64,000 nt of DNA from Sphingomonadales bacterium. Lineage in GTDB: Bacteria; Bacteroidota; Bacteroidia; Chitinophagales; Chitinophagaceae. The notes beneath the pieces were generated by a model. The model was given only the letters and a program-made list of their open reading frames with translations, was not told the DNA's origin and searched no databases. Shown here in pieces: positions 18,532 to 26,935 of this stretch. The translations under genes were made by a program, and so were the position numbers. Numbering within the stretch: position 1 is the first letter of the stretch; every line of letters starts with the position of its first letter. The DNA is taken from NCBI GenBank assembly GCA_016872155.1, contig VHBB01000001.1, positions 1-64,000 on the forward strand, written 5' to 3'.

Positions 18532-19803
18532 ATGAAAACTATTTTTCTTACCCTTCTTCTACTACCTACGCTTTGCTCGAATGCCCAATGTGATCCTGCT
18601 TTACGACCGGTGATCTTCGTGCACGGCTTTCTGGCTTCGGGAGATACCTGGTCGAATGCCACTCACTATTTTAGAGACAACGGCTATTGCAGCGATCAGT
18701 TACAGGCCTTTGACTGGAACAGTGTAAGCGGTAATGGAAGATCAAATGAGCAAGCCTTGGCCCAGCTAATCGATCGCGTACTGGCCTCTACCGGTGCTCA
18801 ACAGGTCGATCTGGTAGGGCACTCCGCAGGCGGCGGCCTGGTACGGGGCCTTTTAAAGGATAGCGCACAGGCGCAAAAAGTAGGACGTTACATTCATATT
18901 GGAAGTCGAAAATGGACAACGGCCTATGCTTGGTTTCCGAATGAAAAGTGTATGAATATTTTTTCGACAGGCGATCGAGTGGCCGGTAATGGAGCCGGCC
19001 CGGTAGACGGTGCGGTTAATCTAGCGCTAACAGAAGAAGATCACTATCAGGTTGCCACCAGTAGCAAGGCCCTTTCGGCCATGTATACTTTTTTAAGCCG
19101 AGGGCATCAATTACAAGGATCAAAAAAAACAGCAACGACTTCGGTTAGTATTGCGGGTAAAGCCGTCCTATTGGGCGACAATGCTCCCATTAAAGAAGCG
19201 ACGATCACGCTGTATGCGATCGATAAAAAAACCGGGCTTCGTAAAAAAAATAAAACAGGTGTACAGCTTGCAACAACGGCGAACGGACAATGGGGCCCCG
19301 TTACGTTAAGCAGTGGAATACCCTACGAGATCGAACTAGCGCCGGCCGATACCTCAAAAAAGAAGATCTCTTATTTCTTTCATTCGTTTACCTACGACGA
19401 TCCGCTGGTGTACTTGAGAGGCATACCAGAAGGAAGTCGTATGAGTGCCCTACTGGGTAAGATACCCGAAGAAAAAGACCAATCGGTACTCGTTATTTAT
19501 TCGGCTGCGGGCGCCATGATCGGCGGTCGCGATTCGGTAACGGTCAATGGTTTTGCTGTCTGCTCCCCTACATTAACACCCGCCTCAAGAACGGTCATTA
19601 CCAGCTTTGTATTTGATGACGGGGATGGTATCGGCTCAGGTAACGTACTTAAACAATACGCATCGGCCCCCTTTATAGGAGGAGCCGATCTATTGCTGCC
19701 GGCCACAGCGAAAAAAGCGATCTCGATCTACTTTAATGGAAAGACACTGCATTTGCCGGCCCTGTCTTCTTCGGACAGAATATTGCTGGCCGTAATTAAA
19801 TAG
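18532..19803 (+). CDS. Secreted alpha/beta-hydrolase, lipase/esterase-like
   Basis: The 423-residue protein has a signal peptide (1-19, CSNAQ) and an alpha/beta-hydrolase domain (about 20-195). VIFVHGFLASGDTW forms the oxyanion region; VDLVGHSAGGGLVRG is the nucleophile elbow with the GHSAG serine; STGDRVAG and EEDHYQ are plausible Asp and His of the triad. The remaining 220 residues look like beta-sandwich: an Ig/CnaB-like part (about 200-290; ITLYAIDKKTG) and an unrecognised C-terminal domain. It resembles class 2 lipases and PHA-depolymerase-like enzymes with accessory C-terminal domain. It starts 41 bases after the regulator; a functional link to the glucan locus is not evident. Confidence 0.75.
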   Translation: MKTIFLTLLLLPTLCSNAQCDPALRPVIFVHGFLASGDTWSNATHYFRDNGYCSDQLQAFDWNSVSGNGRSNEQALAQLIDRVLASTGAQQVDLVGHSAGGGLVRGLLKDSAQAQKVGRYIHIGSRKWTTAYAWFPNEKCMNIFSTGDRVAGNGAGPVDGAVNLALTEEDHYQVATSSKALSAMYTFLSRGHQLQGSKKTATTSVSIAGKAVLLGDNAPIKEATITLYAIDKKTGLRKKNKTGVQLATTANGQWGPVTLSSGIPYEIELAPADTSKKKISYFFHSFTYDDPLVYLRGIPEGSRMSALLGKIPEEKDQSVLVIYSAAGAMIGGRDSVTVNGFAVCSPTLTPASRTVITSFVFDDGDGIGSGNVLKQYASAPFIGGADLLLPATAKKAISIYFNGKTLHLPALSSSDRILLAVIK

Positions 19804-19851
19804 AGAAGCGCGAGTAAGAAGCCTGCTACGGGTAAATGCAGTAGCGCGCTG

Positions 19852-21492
19852 TTATTCCCAAATAACATCATCGACACTACGCAGCCAATTTGCATAATAG
19901 CTTCCATACTGCGTGTCCATTACCGAACGACGAATTTTTAAGGTCGGGGTAAAGAATCCATTGGCGATGGTCCACTCGTCGCGTACAATAACCAGCTTGG
20001 CGAGCTGTTCATGTGTCTCGAGTTGTTGATTTACTTGGCGACGAATCGCGGAGAGTTTTTCGTATAGCTCCTTAACAGATTGCGACGATGCATGGAGCAT
20101 ACAAAGCGCCAGTGCATTCGATTCGCCTGAACCCACTACACATACTTGTTCAAAGACGCTATGTTCCAGCAATAACTTCTCGATCGGGGCAGGGGCCACA
20201 TACTTTCCCTTACTGGTCTTGAATAGATCTTTGATGCGACCGGTAATGGTCAGGTATCCCTCTTCGTCGAGACGACCCTCGTCGCCTGTTTTCAAAAATC
20301 CATTTTCAAAACTGGCAGCTGTCAATGCAGGCTCCTTATAATACCCGATCATATTGGCGGGACTCTTGGTGAGCACTTCATTATCGGCGCCGATCACCAG
20401 CTCTACACCCGGATAAGAAGGACCGACCGTTCCGATCTTGACCGCCTTTTTTCGATTGATCGTAGCCAATGCCATATTCTCTGTCATGCCATAGGCCTCT
20501 TGAATAATAATGCCCAGTTGATTAAAGAAAACAGGCAACGATGGATGCAAGGGCGAAGCACCGGACAAGGCAAAGCGAACGCGAGAAAGTCCCAGCTTCT
20601 TTTGAAGCAACTTGCGCAGCGCTGTGCCCAACACGGGCAAACGCAGCAAGAACGAAAGACGCGTCGAAGGAATTTTTTTTGAGATCTCTTCTCTAAATTT
20701 TTCCCAAATACGAGGCACCGCCAAAAAAATGGTAGGCTGCGCGGCTTGCAGGTCTTTCGAAAAGGTTTGTAAGGACTCCGGAAAATAAATGGTGCCCCCG
20801 GTAAAGATGCCACAATACTCTACGACCATGCGCTCCGCGATATGACTGAGGGGCAGATACGAAAAGAATACCTCATCTTTTAATTCTTCGCCAAGCGCTT
20901 CCATAACGGTCAACAAACTATAGGCATGCGCATAATGCGTATGCATGACCCCTTTGGGATTGCCGGTCGTGCCAGAGGTATATAAGATACAGTTGATGGA
21001 TTGTGGGTCGGGTATAGGACTTTGTGCCAGCGGGGGTTGAACCGCTACGAACTCATTCCAGGTACGACAACCGGGCCAGGGCCAATTAGGAAAACTCACT
21101 TGCAGTACAGAAGAAGGAATACCGGAGCGAAGAGGCTCATAGGCATCGAGTTTTCCGACAAATAAAAGTTGGCTTTCGCTATGGGTTAAGATCTGCTCTA
21201 GGGTCGAAGCCGTAACCGTGGGGTAGATCGGAACAGCAATATGACCAGCCATCATAATGGCCATATCGGCCATGATCCAATGCGGAGAGTTCTTTCCAAT
21301 AATGGCAATGCGAGAGCCGGCAGGCAATTGCAAGTTTTGTAAGGCCGCAGCCAGCCGACGAATCGTTTGTCCGGCTTGGTACCACGTATGTTGCTGGGAT
21401 TGGCCGGCGAAGGGCTCGGACAGAAAAAGTTTATCGGGCTGTGTCTGTTCGAACCCATAAAACTTTTCTAGAATACTGGGGTATTGTCGCAT
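19852..21492 (-). CDS. Long-chain fatty acid-CoA ligase (AMP-binding enzyme)
   Basis: This 546-residue cytoplasmic enzyme activates fatty acids to acyl-CoA through an acyl-adenylate. The AMP-binding P-loop is ILYTSGTTGNPKGVMHTH; other family motifs are SYLPLSHIAERMV, the EAYGMTEN substrate/AMP motif, and KTGDEGRLDEEGYLTITGRI with the hinge KDLFKTSKGKYVAP and its conserved C-terminal lysine. It is on the shorter side of the bacterial AMP-forming long-chain synthetases. It lies 12 bases downstream of a PlsC-like acyltransferase, so the pair may act together in phospholipid or fatty acid recycling. Confidence 0.9.
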   Translation of the reverse strand: MRQYPSILEKFYGFEQTQPDKLFLSEPFAGQSQQHTWYQAGQTIRRLAAALQNLQLPAGSRIAIIGKNSPHWIMADMAIMMAGHIAVPIYPTVTASTLEQILTHSESQLLFVGKLDAYEPLRSGIPSSVLQVSFPNWPWPGCRTWNEFVAVQPPLAQSPIPDPQSINCILYTSGTTGNPKGVMHTHYAHAYSLLTVMEALGEELKDEVFFSYLPLSHIAERMVVEYCGIFTGGTIYFPESLQTFSKDLQAAQPTIFLAVPRIWEKFREEISKKIPSTRLSFLLRLPVLGTALRKLLQKKLGLSRVRFALSGASPLHPSLPVFFNQLGIIIQEAYGMTENMALATINRKKAVKIGTVGPSYPGVELVIGADNEVLTKSPANMIGYYKEPALTAASFENGFLKTGDEGRLDEEGYLTITGRIKDLFKTSKGKYVAPAPIEKLLLEHSVFEQVCVVGSGESNALALCMLHASSQSVKELYEKLSAIRRQVNQQLETHEQLAKLVIVRDEWTIANGFFTPTLKIRRSVMDTQYGSYYANWLRSVDDVIWE

Positions 21493-21504
21493 ACGATCGA
21501 AATG

Positions 21505-22074
21505 TTATTCGAATTGGTTGCTGATACCGGCAAACCCTTGCGAAGGGATCTTTCCTTGAATGGGTGCAAAAAAATTCAAGATCCGATCAAAATCAGCCTT
21601 TGGACTATCGCTGGTATAAAAGGGAGCTGAGACCAGCACGCGACGATTCAAAAAGTCGAACCCTACCATTACAATCGGGATACCGGCCTTCTTTGCAATG
21701 TAATAGAACCCGGTACGCAGGCGATCTACTTTTTTGCGGGTACCCTCTGGAGATAAAGCGATCATCATATCGGTATGCGCAGATAAGATGTCTACGACCT
21801 GGTCCACTACATTATGTTTACTGAACCTATCTACGGGAATGCCGCCAGCCCAGCGAAAGAAAAATCCGAAAGGTCCGTCAAAAAGTTCTTTTTTAGCCAG
21901 GTAATGTGCGGCGTTCAGACGCATGATACTTCGGTAGGCAAGCCCCACCGGAAAATCCATCCAATGCGTATGTGGCCCGGCAATGATGACACATTTTTTT
22001 ATACCGCTCGGAAAATGAGCACGGGTATCCCATCCCAGCAGTCTGAACAAAATGATCCAAAATAATCGTTGCAC
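21505..22074 (-). CDS. PlsC-like 1-acyl-glycerol-3-phosphate acyltransferase family protein
   Basis: The 189-residue protein has the catalytic HX4D motif HTHWMD (about 35-40) in AGPHTHWMDFPVG, the glycerol-phosphate-binding motif SPEGTRKK (about 108-115), and a hydrophobic N-terminus (FWIILFRLLGW) that would sit in the membrane. The family transfers acyl chains to lysophosphatidate or related lipids. The start is GTG at 22072-22074; no in-frame ATG lies before the catalytic motif except internal ones, so GTG is preferred. It is shorter than the standard PlsC (about 240) and is closest in look to the small acyltransferases common in Bacteroidota. It precedes the acyl-CoA ligase by 12 bases. 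Confidence 0.85.
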   Translation of the reverse strand: MQRLFWIILFRLLGWDTRAHFPSGIKKCVIIAGPHTHWMDFPVGLAYRSIMRLNAAHYLAKKELFDGPFGFFFRWAGGIPVDRFSKHNVVDQVVDILSAHTDMMIALSPEGTRKKVDRLRTGFYYIAKKAGIPIVMVGFDFLNRRVLVSAPFYTSDSPKADFDRILNFFAPIQGKIPSQGFAGISNQFE

Positions 22075-22160
22075 TTATTGGGGTTTTTGACAAGATAGAA
22101 AAAAACCTAGAAAACGAGCTAAATTGCCATAAAACTGTTCTTTATTTTCTACATCTTTAT

Positions 22161-22799
22161 TTACTTCTCCAAAACTAAAAAATAATGGTCGTACCAATAT
22201 TGTCTTTTCTTGAATGAATTCTTAACATGGAATCCAATATTTTCAGAAATTTTTATCATTTCATTCAGAGAAAGTTCTTGACCACCACCTTCTCCAAGCA
22301 AAAGATCATGAAACCTGTTAAAATGGACCCAAAATGAGGAAGCGTCAATATCCTTAAAAACTAAAATTGCGCCTTTCTTCATTTTTGAATATACTTCCCT
22401 TAGAAATAAATCTTGTTGAGCTTTTGGAATATGATGCCAAACGTCATTAAGCATTATTGCATCGAAAATATCCATTTCATTGGGTAAATCTTTTCCGTTA
22501 TAAACGGATAAAAAATCTGTGTTTCTTTCACCAAGTAATGATTTCGCATTATCTATTAATCTTTGTTTGATTTCAACTCCCCCAATTTTTTTTACTTCAG
22601 TAAATTCTGAAATTAAAAATAACAATTGGCCTGAACCACAGCCAATATCAAAAACTGAATCTACATTCTTCACCTCTGTGAGTAGTACTGAAAATGGACA
22701 AATGTATGGCCTGTAGACTACCTTCAACTTGTCTAGCAAACCCATTTTTGGATTTTTTCTTTTTAAGAAACTAGATAACTCCTTATTTGATGGGATCAT
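22161..22799 (-). CDS. Class I SAM-dependent methyltransferase in AT-rich islet
   Basis: The 212-residue protein shows SAM-binding motif I VFDIGCGSGQLLF (about 67-79), acidic loop motif GGVEIKQRLIDN, and post-motif DAIMLNDVWHHIPK, typical of Methyltransf_11/23-type small-molecule or lipid methyltransferases. Substrate is unknown. Base composition is visibly more AT-rich than both flanks, with many AAA, AAT and TTT codons, which points to horizontal acquisition. Its start overlaps by 17 bases the end of a broken HAD phosphatase gene on the same strand, so the two once formed an operon. The gene itself looks intact. Confidence 0.85.
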   Translation of the reverse strand: MIPSNKELSSFLKRKNPKMGLLDKLKVVYRPYICPFSVLLTEVKNVDSVFDIGCGSGQLLFLISEFTEVKKIGGVEIKQRLIDNAKSLLGERNTDFLSVYNGKDLPNEMDIFDAIMLNDVWHHIPKAQQDLFLREVYSKMKKGAILVFKDIDASSFWVHFNRFHDLLLGEGGGQELSLNEMIKISENIGFHVKNSFKKRQYWYDHYFLVLEK

Positions 22800-23120
22800 A
22801 TTTTACTAATTTACCATTTTTAACCCAAAAAGAATTTTTTGACATATTAAGTAAGCCTTGCTCGTCTTTATTATCCGAAAACGCGCAAATTATCTCGATA
22901 TCATCTTCAAAAAAAGAGAATAATCTACTACTTTTTTCTTTTGCTTTACAATTTTCCCCATTATCAAATATTTGCCATTCTGATAACTCAGCTCAGTTCC
23001 CAAAACATGCTTAATTCCGATCTCTTTGCATACGCTCTCTATAAAAAGTGTCGGTGATGCACTAACTACAACGGTTGCGATTCCTGAATAATTTAAAGTC
23101 TGAAGGCGCAGTAATAAGTC
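22783..23120 (-). pseudogene. HAD-IB (SerB-like) phosphatase remnant, truncated and frameshifted
   Basis: Read on the minus strand from 23120, the frame gives SGIATVVVSASPTLFIESVC then KEIGIKHVLGTELSYQNGKY, the second half of an HAD-IB phosphatase. At about 22966-22972 the frame is lost by one base; the next frame continues with DNGENCKAKEKSSRLFSFFE, then CAFSDNKDEQGLLNMSKNSF and WVKNGKLVKYDPIK, ending in TAA at 22783-22785. The two pieces fit the family order (motif II serine, Lys motif, SDxxxD-like motif III). The N-terminal half with the DxD nucleophile is missing and a TAA stop (23121-23123) sits directly upstream. AT-rich like the methyltransferase it overlaps. This accounts for the stretch 22800-23120 with no intact gene. 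Confidence 0.8.
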
Positions 23121-23167
23121 TTAATTAAATTGTTTATTTTAGTCCTAAAATTTCTCTCGAATAGACC

Positions 23168-24112
23168 ATGCGGATCTCGTTACTACCTACTTTACTGATC
23201 GCAATAGTTATGTACCTGCTGCCAATGCGCGGTTATGCGCAGTTGCCTGCGGCCAGCACCGGAAAAATAGTTCGCCATACCGCATTTGCCTCGCAATGGG
23301 TGCCGGAGCGAACCGTTGATGTATGGTTGCCAAAAGGATATAGTACGGAAAAGAAATACGCGGTGCTGTATATGCACGACGGACAAATGCTCTACGACAG
23401 CAGCCTTACCTGGAATCGACAGGAATGGGGCATCGATGAGACCCTACAGCGACTGATGGATGATAAAAAAATTCAAGATTGCATTGTGGTGGGCATCTGG
23501 AATACCGGCCGTAGGCGTCATGCGGAATATTTTCCGCAAGCACCCTTTGCTTCGCTGACCAAGCAACAACAAGAAATGATCTACAACTCGTACCGCAGCA
23601 ATGGGCAATCGATCTTTTCAGGTATTCCCATAGCCTCTGATCTATACTTAAAATTTCTGACCCTAGAATTAAAGCCTTTTGTCGACAAGAACTACTCGAC
23701 CCTTTCCCAACGGGAGTACACCTTTATTGCCGGCAGTAGCATGGGGGGACTCATTTCGCTGTATGCCATCTGCGAATACCCGAACGTTTTCGGAGGGGCC
23801 GCTTGTCTTTCTACGCATTGGCCCGGGCTCATGCAAATGGAGAATAACCCTGTTCCGGCTGCCTTCTTTTCTTACATGCAAAAAAAATTACCCGACCCAT
23901 CCACGCATCGACTCTATTTTGACCATGGCACCGAGACCTTAGACAGTATGTATGCACAATTACAAAAGCAAGCCGATATCGTATTAAAAGCAAAAGGCTT
24001 TACGAATAAAAACTGGATCTCGCTCAACTGGCCCGGGCAAGATCACTCCGAAAGATCGTGGAGAAGCCGGCTGGCGGTACCGATGGAGTTCTTGCTACGC
24101 CCCAACCAGTAA
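23168..24112 (+). CDS. Exported esterase, Esterase-D / ferulic acid esterase-like fold
   Basis: The 314-residue protein has a signal peptide (1-24, RGYAQ) and an alpha/beta-hydrolase domain of the PF00756 (esterase D / antigen 85) kind. KKYAVLYMHDGQMLYD and the nucleophile elbow FIAGSSMGGLISLYAICEYP (serine in GSSMG) are characteristic; FDHGTETLD and GQDHSERSW supply likely acidic and His residues of the triad. Such proteins cleave acyl or siderophore esters or act on polysaccharide decorations. It stands alone between the AT-rich remnant and a TPR gene; the substrate cannot be told from the sequence. Confidence 0.85.
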   Translation: MRISLLPTLLIAIVMYLLPMRGYAQLPAASTGKIVRHTAFASQWVPERTVDVWLPKGYSTEKKYAVLYMHDGQMLYDSSLTWNRQEWGIDETLQRLMDDKKIQDCIVVGIWNTGRRRHAEYFPQAPFASLTKQQQEMIYNSYRSNGQSIFSGIPIASDLYLKFLTLELKPFVDKNYSTLSQREYTFIAGSSMGGLISLYAICEYPNVFGGAACLSTHWPGLMQMENNPVPAAFFSYMQKKLPDPSTHRLYFDHGTETLDSMYAQLQKQADIVLKAKGFTNKNWISLNWPGQDHSERSWRSRLAVPMEFLLRPNQ

Positions 24113-24154
24113 GTGGGCAATAAAGAGTATCTTGCGCTCCGAAAATATTGACTG

Positions 24155-24805
24155 ATGAAGTTCTATAATTTGCTCATTAAATACCGCTTGTGGATCGGTG
24201 TGGTGCTATTGGCAATGGCGGTGGTAGCCAACATTGTTTTTTCTTTTTGGCCCTCGCTACCTCTTTACATTATTGCGGTTATTTTGATCGGAGGCCATTT
24301 TTTCTTTGGCCCGTTGCGGCTGATACAAGAATACATGGAAAGCGGAGATATGGAAGGCGCCGAAAAGATCGTCAACTCCATTAAATATCCCCAGCTACTC
24401 TACAAGCCCATTCGCTCGGTATACTTTACACTCAAGGGCAATCTGGCCATGATGAAACAAGACTTTGACGGAGCAGAAAAGATGATGAAAAAAGGACTCG
24501 ATCTGGGCATGCCTATGAAAGAGGCCGAAGGGGCCAGCCTGTTACAAATGGGAATGCTGGCCATGCAAAAAAATGATCTCAAACAAGCTGAAGGATATAT
24601 TCGCCAGGCGCTTCGCAAAGGACTTCCCGATAAAGAGAACCAGGCTGCTGCCTACTTACAGATGTGTAGTCTGATGATGAACAAAAGAGAGTTTAGGGCG
24701 GCCAAGGATTTTTTTAGAAAGACAAAGGCGCTTAAGCCAACTACGCCGCAGATCGTCGATCAGATCAAGCAGATCGAAAAATACATCTCACGTATTCCCG
24801 GTTGA
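24155..24805 (+). CDS. Membrane-anchored TPR protein
   Basis: The 216-residue protein has two N-terminal transmembrane helices (about 10-30 and 33-50; IGVVLLAMAVVANIVFSFW and LPLYIIAVILIGG) followed by about four TPR-like helical pairs (about 60-210; FDGAEKMMKKGLDLGMPMKE, LKQAEGYIRQALRKG, AAAYLQMCSLMMNKREFRAA). It is probably a scaffold or assembly protein facing the cytoplasm. The last 18 bases overlap tail-to-tail with the REC-HPt gene on the other strand. Similar small two-TM TPR proteins are common in Bacteroidota and lack assigned function. Confidence 0.8.
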   Translation: MKFYNLLIKYRLWIGVVLLAMAVVANIVFSFWPSLPLYIIAVILIGGHFFFGPLRLIQEYMESGDMEGAEKIVNSIKYPQLLYKPIRSVYFTLKGNLAMMKQDFDGAEKMMKKGLDLGMPMKEAEGASLLQMGMLAMQKNDLKQAEGYIRQALRKGLPDKENQAAAYLQMCSLMMNKREFRAAKDFFRKTKALKPTTPQIVDQIKQIEKYISRIPG

Positions 24806-25591
24806 GTATTGGGCATACTGCTCTTGCAAAAACAGGGCCTGCTCAATAATAGCATTCAGCTTTAGTTGCAATCTTCTGCTGCGCACCATATATGATTCTT
24901 TGTCTTGCAAGCCGGTAACCAAGGCCTGTTGCTGCAACCAACCGAGTTTTTCATCGAGTGCCTTAACGCCCAGCACCCCCAGCGAAAACTTTAATTGATG
25001 GGCGATCTCTCCGATCATCTTGAGATCGGCCGTATCGACAGCCACCACCAGGCGTTGCTGAAGCTGATCGGAGTTACGCAAAAAAGAAGCCAGCATCATC
25101 GCAATAAAAGAGGGGTTATTATTGCTCACCTTTTTCAGATAGGTCAGGTCTATGCGCAATTCGCTATCGGTAGTTGCCGCAATGAGTGTTGAATCTAGTA
25201 CGCTATCGTTTGTCAATAATCGTTGTAACAACGGAAAAAAACTGTCAGGCTCAACAGGCTTTGTAACGGCTGCATTCATCCCGAGCGAAAAATAGTTGAC
25301 CTGCTCATCTTCGAACATGTGTGCCGTAAGCCCTACGATGGGCACGAGTGCGTTGGGCGAATTAAGCTTTCGGATGGCACGGCAAGTCTCAACACCATCC
25401 AAGTTGGGCATTCGGATATCGAGGATAATGAGATCGAATCGCTGCTCTTGACAGCGACTTACGGCCTCTTGCCCATCCGACACAGTTACTACCACCGCCC
25501 CCTTTTCGCCCAACAACTGAGCGATCAGATATTGGTTCAGTTGCATATCATCCGCTACCAGTATCCTCTTACCGGTAAAATCAATGGGCAT
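24788..25591 (-). CDS. Orphan phosphorelay protein: receiver domain fused to HPt domain
   Basis: With the ATG at 25589-25591 the protein has 267 residues; a GTG eight codons upstream (25615) is an alternative start. The receiver domain (about 8-128) has acidic residues Asp14-Asp15, phosphoacceptor Asp58 (IILDIRMPNLDG), Thr89 and Lys111 (TKP). The C-terminal HPt domain (about 160-260) has phosphoacceptor His198 in IAHQLKFSLG. There is no kinase or output domain, so it would shuttle phosphate between a hybrid kinase encoded elsewhere and a response regulator. The neighbouring divergent NarL-type regulator is the natural partner candidate. Its 3' end overlaps the TPR gene by 18 bases. Confidence 0.88.
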   Translation of the reverse strand: MPIDFTGKRILVADDMQLNQYLIAQLLGEKGAVVVTVSDGQEAVSRCQEQRFDLIILDIRMPNLDGVETCRAIRKLNSPNALVPIVGLTAHMFEDEQVNYFSLGMNAAVTKPVEPDSFFPLLQRLLTNDSVLDSTLIAATTDSELRIDLTYLKKVSNNNPSFIAMMLASFLRNSDQLQQRLVVAVDTADLKMIGEIAHQLKFSLGVLGVKALDEKLGWLQQQALVTGLQDKESYMVRSRRLQLKLNAIIEQALFLQEQYAQYSTGNT

Positions 25592-25698
25592 ATGGTCGGG
25601 CGAAGCGGACTTCACTAGTTCAAATATAGTTGACTATCAGCACTTTAAATAATATTTTTTAATCCAATTCAAATGCAGGCCCAAATTCATTAAATTGT

Positions 25699-25731
25699 GT
25701 AAATATAGCTACTATGGATAGTAGTATTTAC
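25699..25731. promoter_or_regulatory. Interrupted dyad upstream of NarL-type regulator
   Basis: GTAAATA (25699-25705) pairs with TATTTAC (25725-25731), and CTACTA (25709-25714) with TAGTAG (25719-25724), around loop TGGA; a TAG bulge interrupts the left arm. This gives 13 paired positions within 33 bases, ending 25 bases before the regulator start at 25757 and within the gap shared with the REC-HPt gene. It could be a DNA operator for autoregulation or a hairpin in the 5' leader. No run of T follows, so it is not an obvious terminator. Confidence 0.5.
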
Positions 25732-25756
25732 CTAACTGTCTTGCTTATTGAACTTT

Positions 25757-26401
25757 ATGAAAAAAATTAGACTTTTTTTAGTGGATGACCATAGAATGAT
25801 GATCGACATGTGGGCTGCGCTACTGAATGCAGACCCCAACTTCGAGGTGGTCGGATCGGGACTGGATGGCGAGTCAGCCTTTGAATCGATCAAAGAGACG
25901 TTGCCTCAAGTAGTGCTGATGGACATTACGCTGCCAGGTATGTCCGGAATTGAACTTACCAAACTGATCAAAGAAAAGAATCCGAGCATAAAAATTCTCG
26001 GCGTATCGATGCACACCAATATTTTGCTCATCAAGCAAATGCTGATCAATGGCGCCAGCGGTTATGTGTCGAAGACCTCTTCGTTCGAAGAAATGAGCAT
26101 GGCTATTTTGGCCATCCAAAACGGACAGCGTTTTATCTGCAAAGATGTAAAGGACTATATTACCAATCAGGTGATCAGCGAAGAGGATGGAGACCCGGCC
26201 TTTAAGATCAATCAATTGACCAAGCGCGAACTCGAGATCGTCAACATGATCAAAGATGGCTATTCGTCGAAAGAGATCGCCGAAAAATTATTTATATCGA
26301 AGCGAACGGTAGAAGTGCACCGCTATAATATCTTTCGTAAATTGGATGTGAACAACATTACCTCGCTGATCAAGATTACCAATAAGAATATTTATTCGTA
26401 A
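25757..26401 (+). CDS. NarL/LuxR-family response regulator
   Basis: The ATG at 25757 gives 214 residues starting MKKIRLFLVDDHRM; a TTG three codons upstream is possible but less likely. The receiver domain (about 1-120) has Asp10-Asp11, phosphoacceptor Asp56 (VVLMDITLPGMSG) and a Lys in YVSKTSS. A LuxR-type HTH fills the C-terminus (about 148-210; LTKRELEIVNMIKDGYSSKE and KRTVEVHRYNIFRKL). It is a phosphorylation-dependent transcription factor. No sensor kinase is adjacent; the divergent REC-HPt gene suggests a multi-step phosphorelay. An interrupted dyad lies just upstream. Confidence 0.93.
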   Translation: MKKIRLFLVDDHRMMIDMWAALLNADPNFEVVGSGLDGESAFESIKETLPQVVLMDITLPGMSGIELTKLIKEKNPSIKILGVSMHTNILLIKQMLINGASGYVSKTSSFEEMSMAILAIQNGQRFICKDVKDYITNQVISEEDGDPAFKINQLTKRELEIVNMIKDGYSSKEIAEKLFISKRTVEVHRYNIFRKLDVNNITSLIKITNKNIYS

Positions 26402-26407
26402 CCACGA

Positions 26408-26878
26408 TCAGGGCTTCCAGCTGCCAAATAATTCCTCGACCTTTTTATACCTATAATCGAAGATCTGCTGCAGTTGTGCCGCTACAAAAAGGGCATTGGC
26501 CAGTTGACCCAAGGGGCCCAGTGGAATTTTATAATGAACAATATCGGTCATTTCTACCCCGCCCTCTATGGCCGTAAAATGATGCTGGTGATGCCAAAGT
26601 GAATAAGGCCCAAACCGCTGCTCATCTACAAAATAACTTCCTTCTTTTACATGCGTGATCTCTGTCATCCAATACAGGGGTATGCCCAGTAGCGGCTTGA
26701 CCTTGTATTCGATGATCTGACCCGGATACATTCGCTGGCCATGGTGGCGGGAGATGATCTTGAATTGCATGTGCGCAGGCGTAATGCGTTCTAAATTGGC
26801 CGGATCGGAAAAAAAATCCCAGGCCTGCGCAAGTGAAACCGGAATTCGTTGCGTAGTCTGCAGTGAATAAGCGCCCAT
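26408..26878 (-). CDS. SRPBCC (START-like) family protein
   Basis: This 156-residue cytoplasmic protein has the SRPBCC/polyketide-cyclase-like fold signature: LAQAWDFFSDPANLERITP near the N-terminus, a central EYKVKPLLGIPLYWMTEITH, FVDEQRFGPYSLWHHQHHF, and a C-terminal helix QQIFDYRYKKVEELF. It matches the group often annotated as cell division inhibitor-like or coenzyme Q-binding SRPBCC proteins in Bacteroidota; the fold binds hydrophobic ligands, and no specific ligand is known. It is divergent from the helicase gene with a 57-base gap, and lies six bases from the end of the response regulator on the other strand. Confidence 0.85.
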   Translation of the reverse strand: MGAYSLQTTQRIPVSLAQAWDFFSDPANLERITPAHMQFKIISRHHGQRMYPGQIIEYKVKPLLGIPLYWMTEITHVKEGSYFVDEQRFGPYSLWHHQHHFTAIEGGVEMTDIVHYKIPLGPLGQLANALFVAAQLQQIFDYRYKKVEELFGSWKP

Positions 26879-26935
26879 ACGATTGAATAGATTAATTTCG
26901 TTTATAACCTGTCAAAACCAGAAAAGTTCACCGGC

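Noticed and set aside
19804-19851. Hairpin AGCGCG...CGCGCT between convergent lipase and ligase genes as terminator
   Set aside because: The six-base stem has a long loop and no T run on either strand; too weak to call.
22787-23014. Plus-strand 75-codon frame across the AT-rich islet
   Set aside because: It is the antisense of the HAD remnant, with no family match and low-complexity content. The minus-strand reading explains the region.
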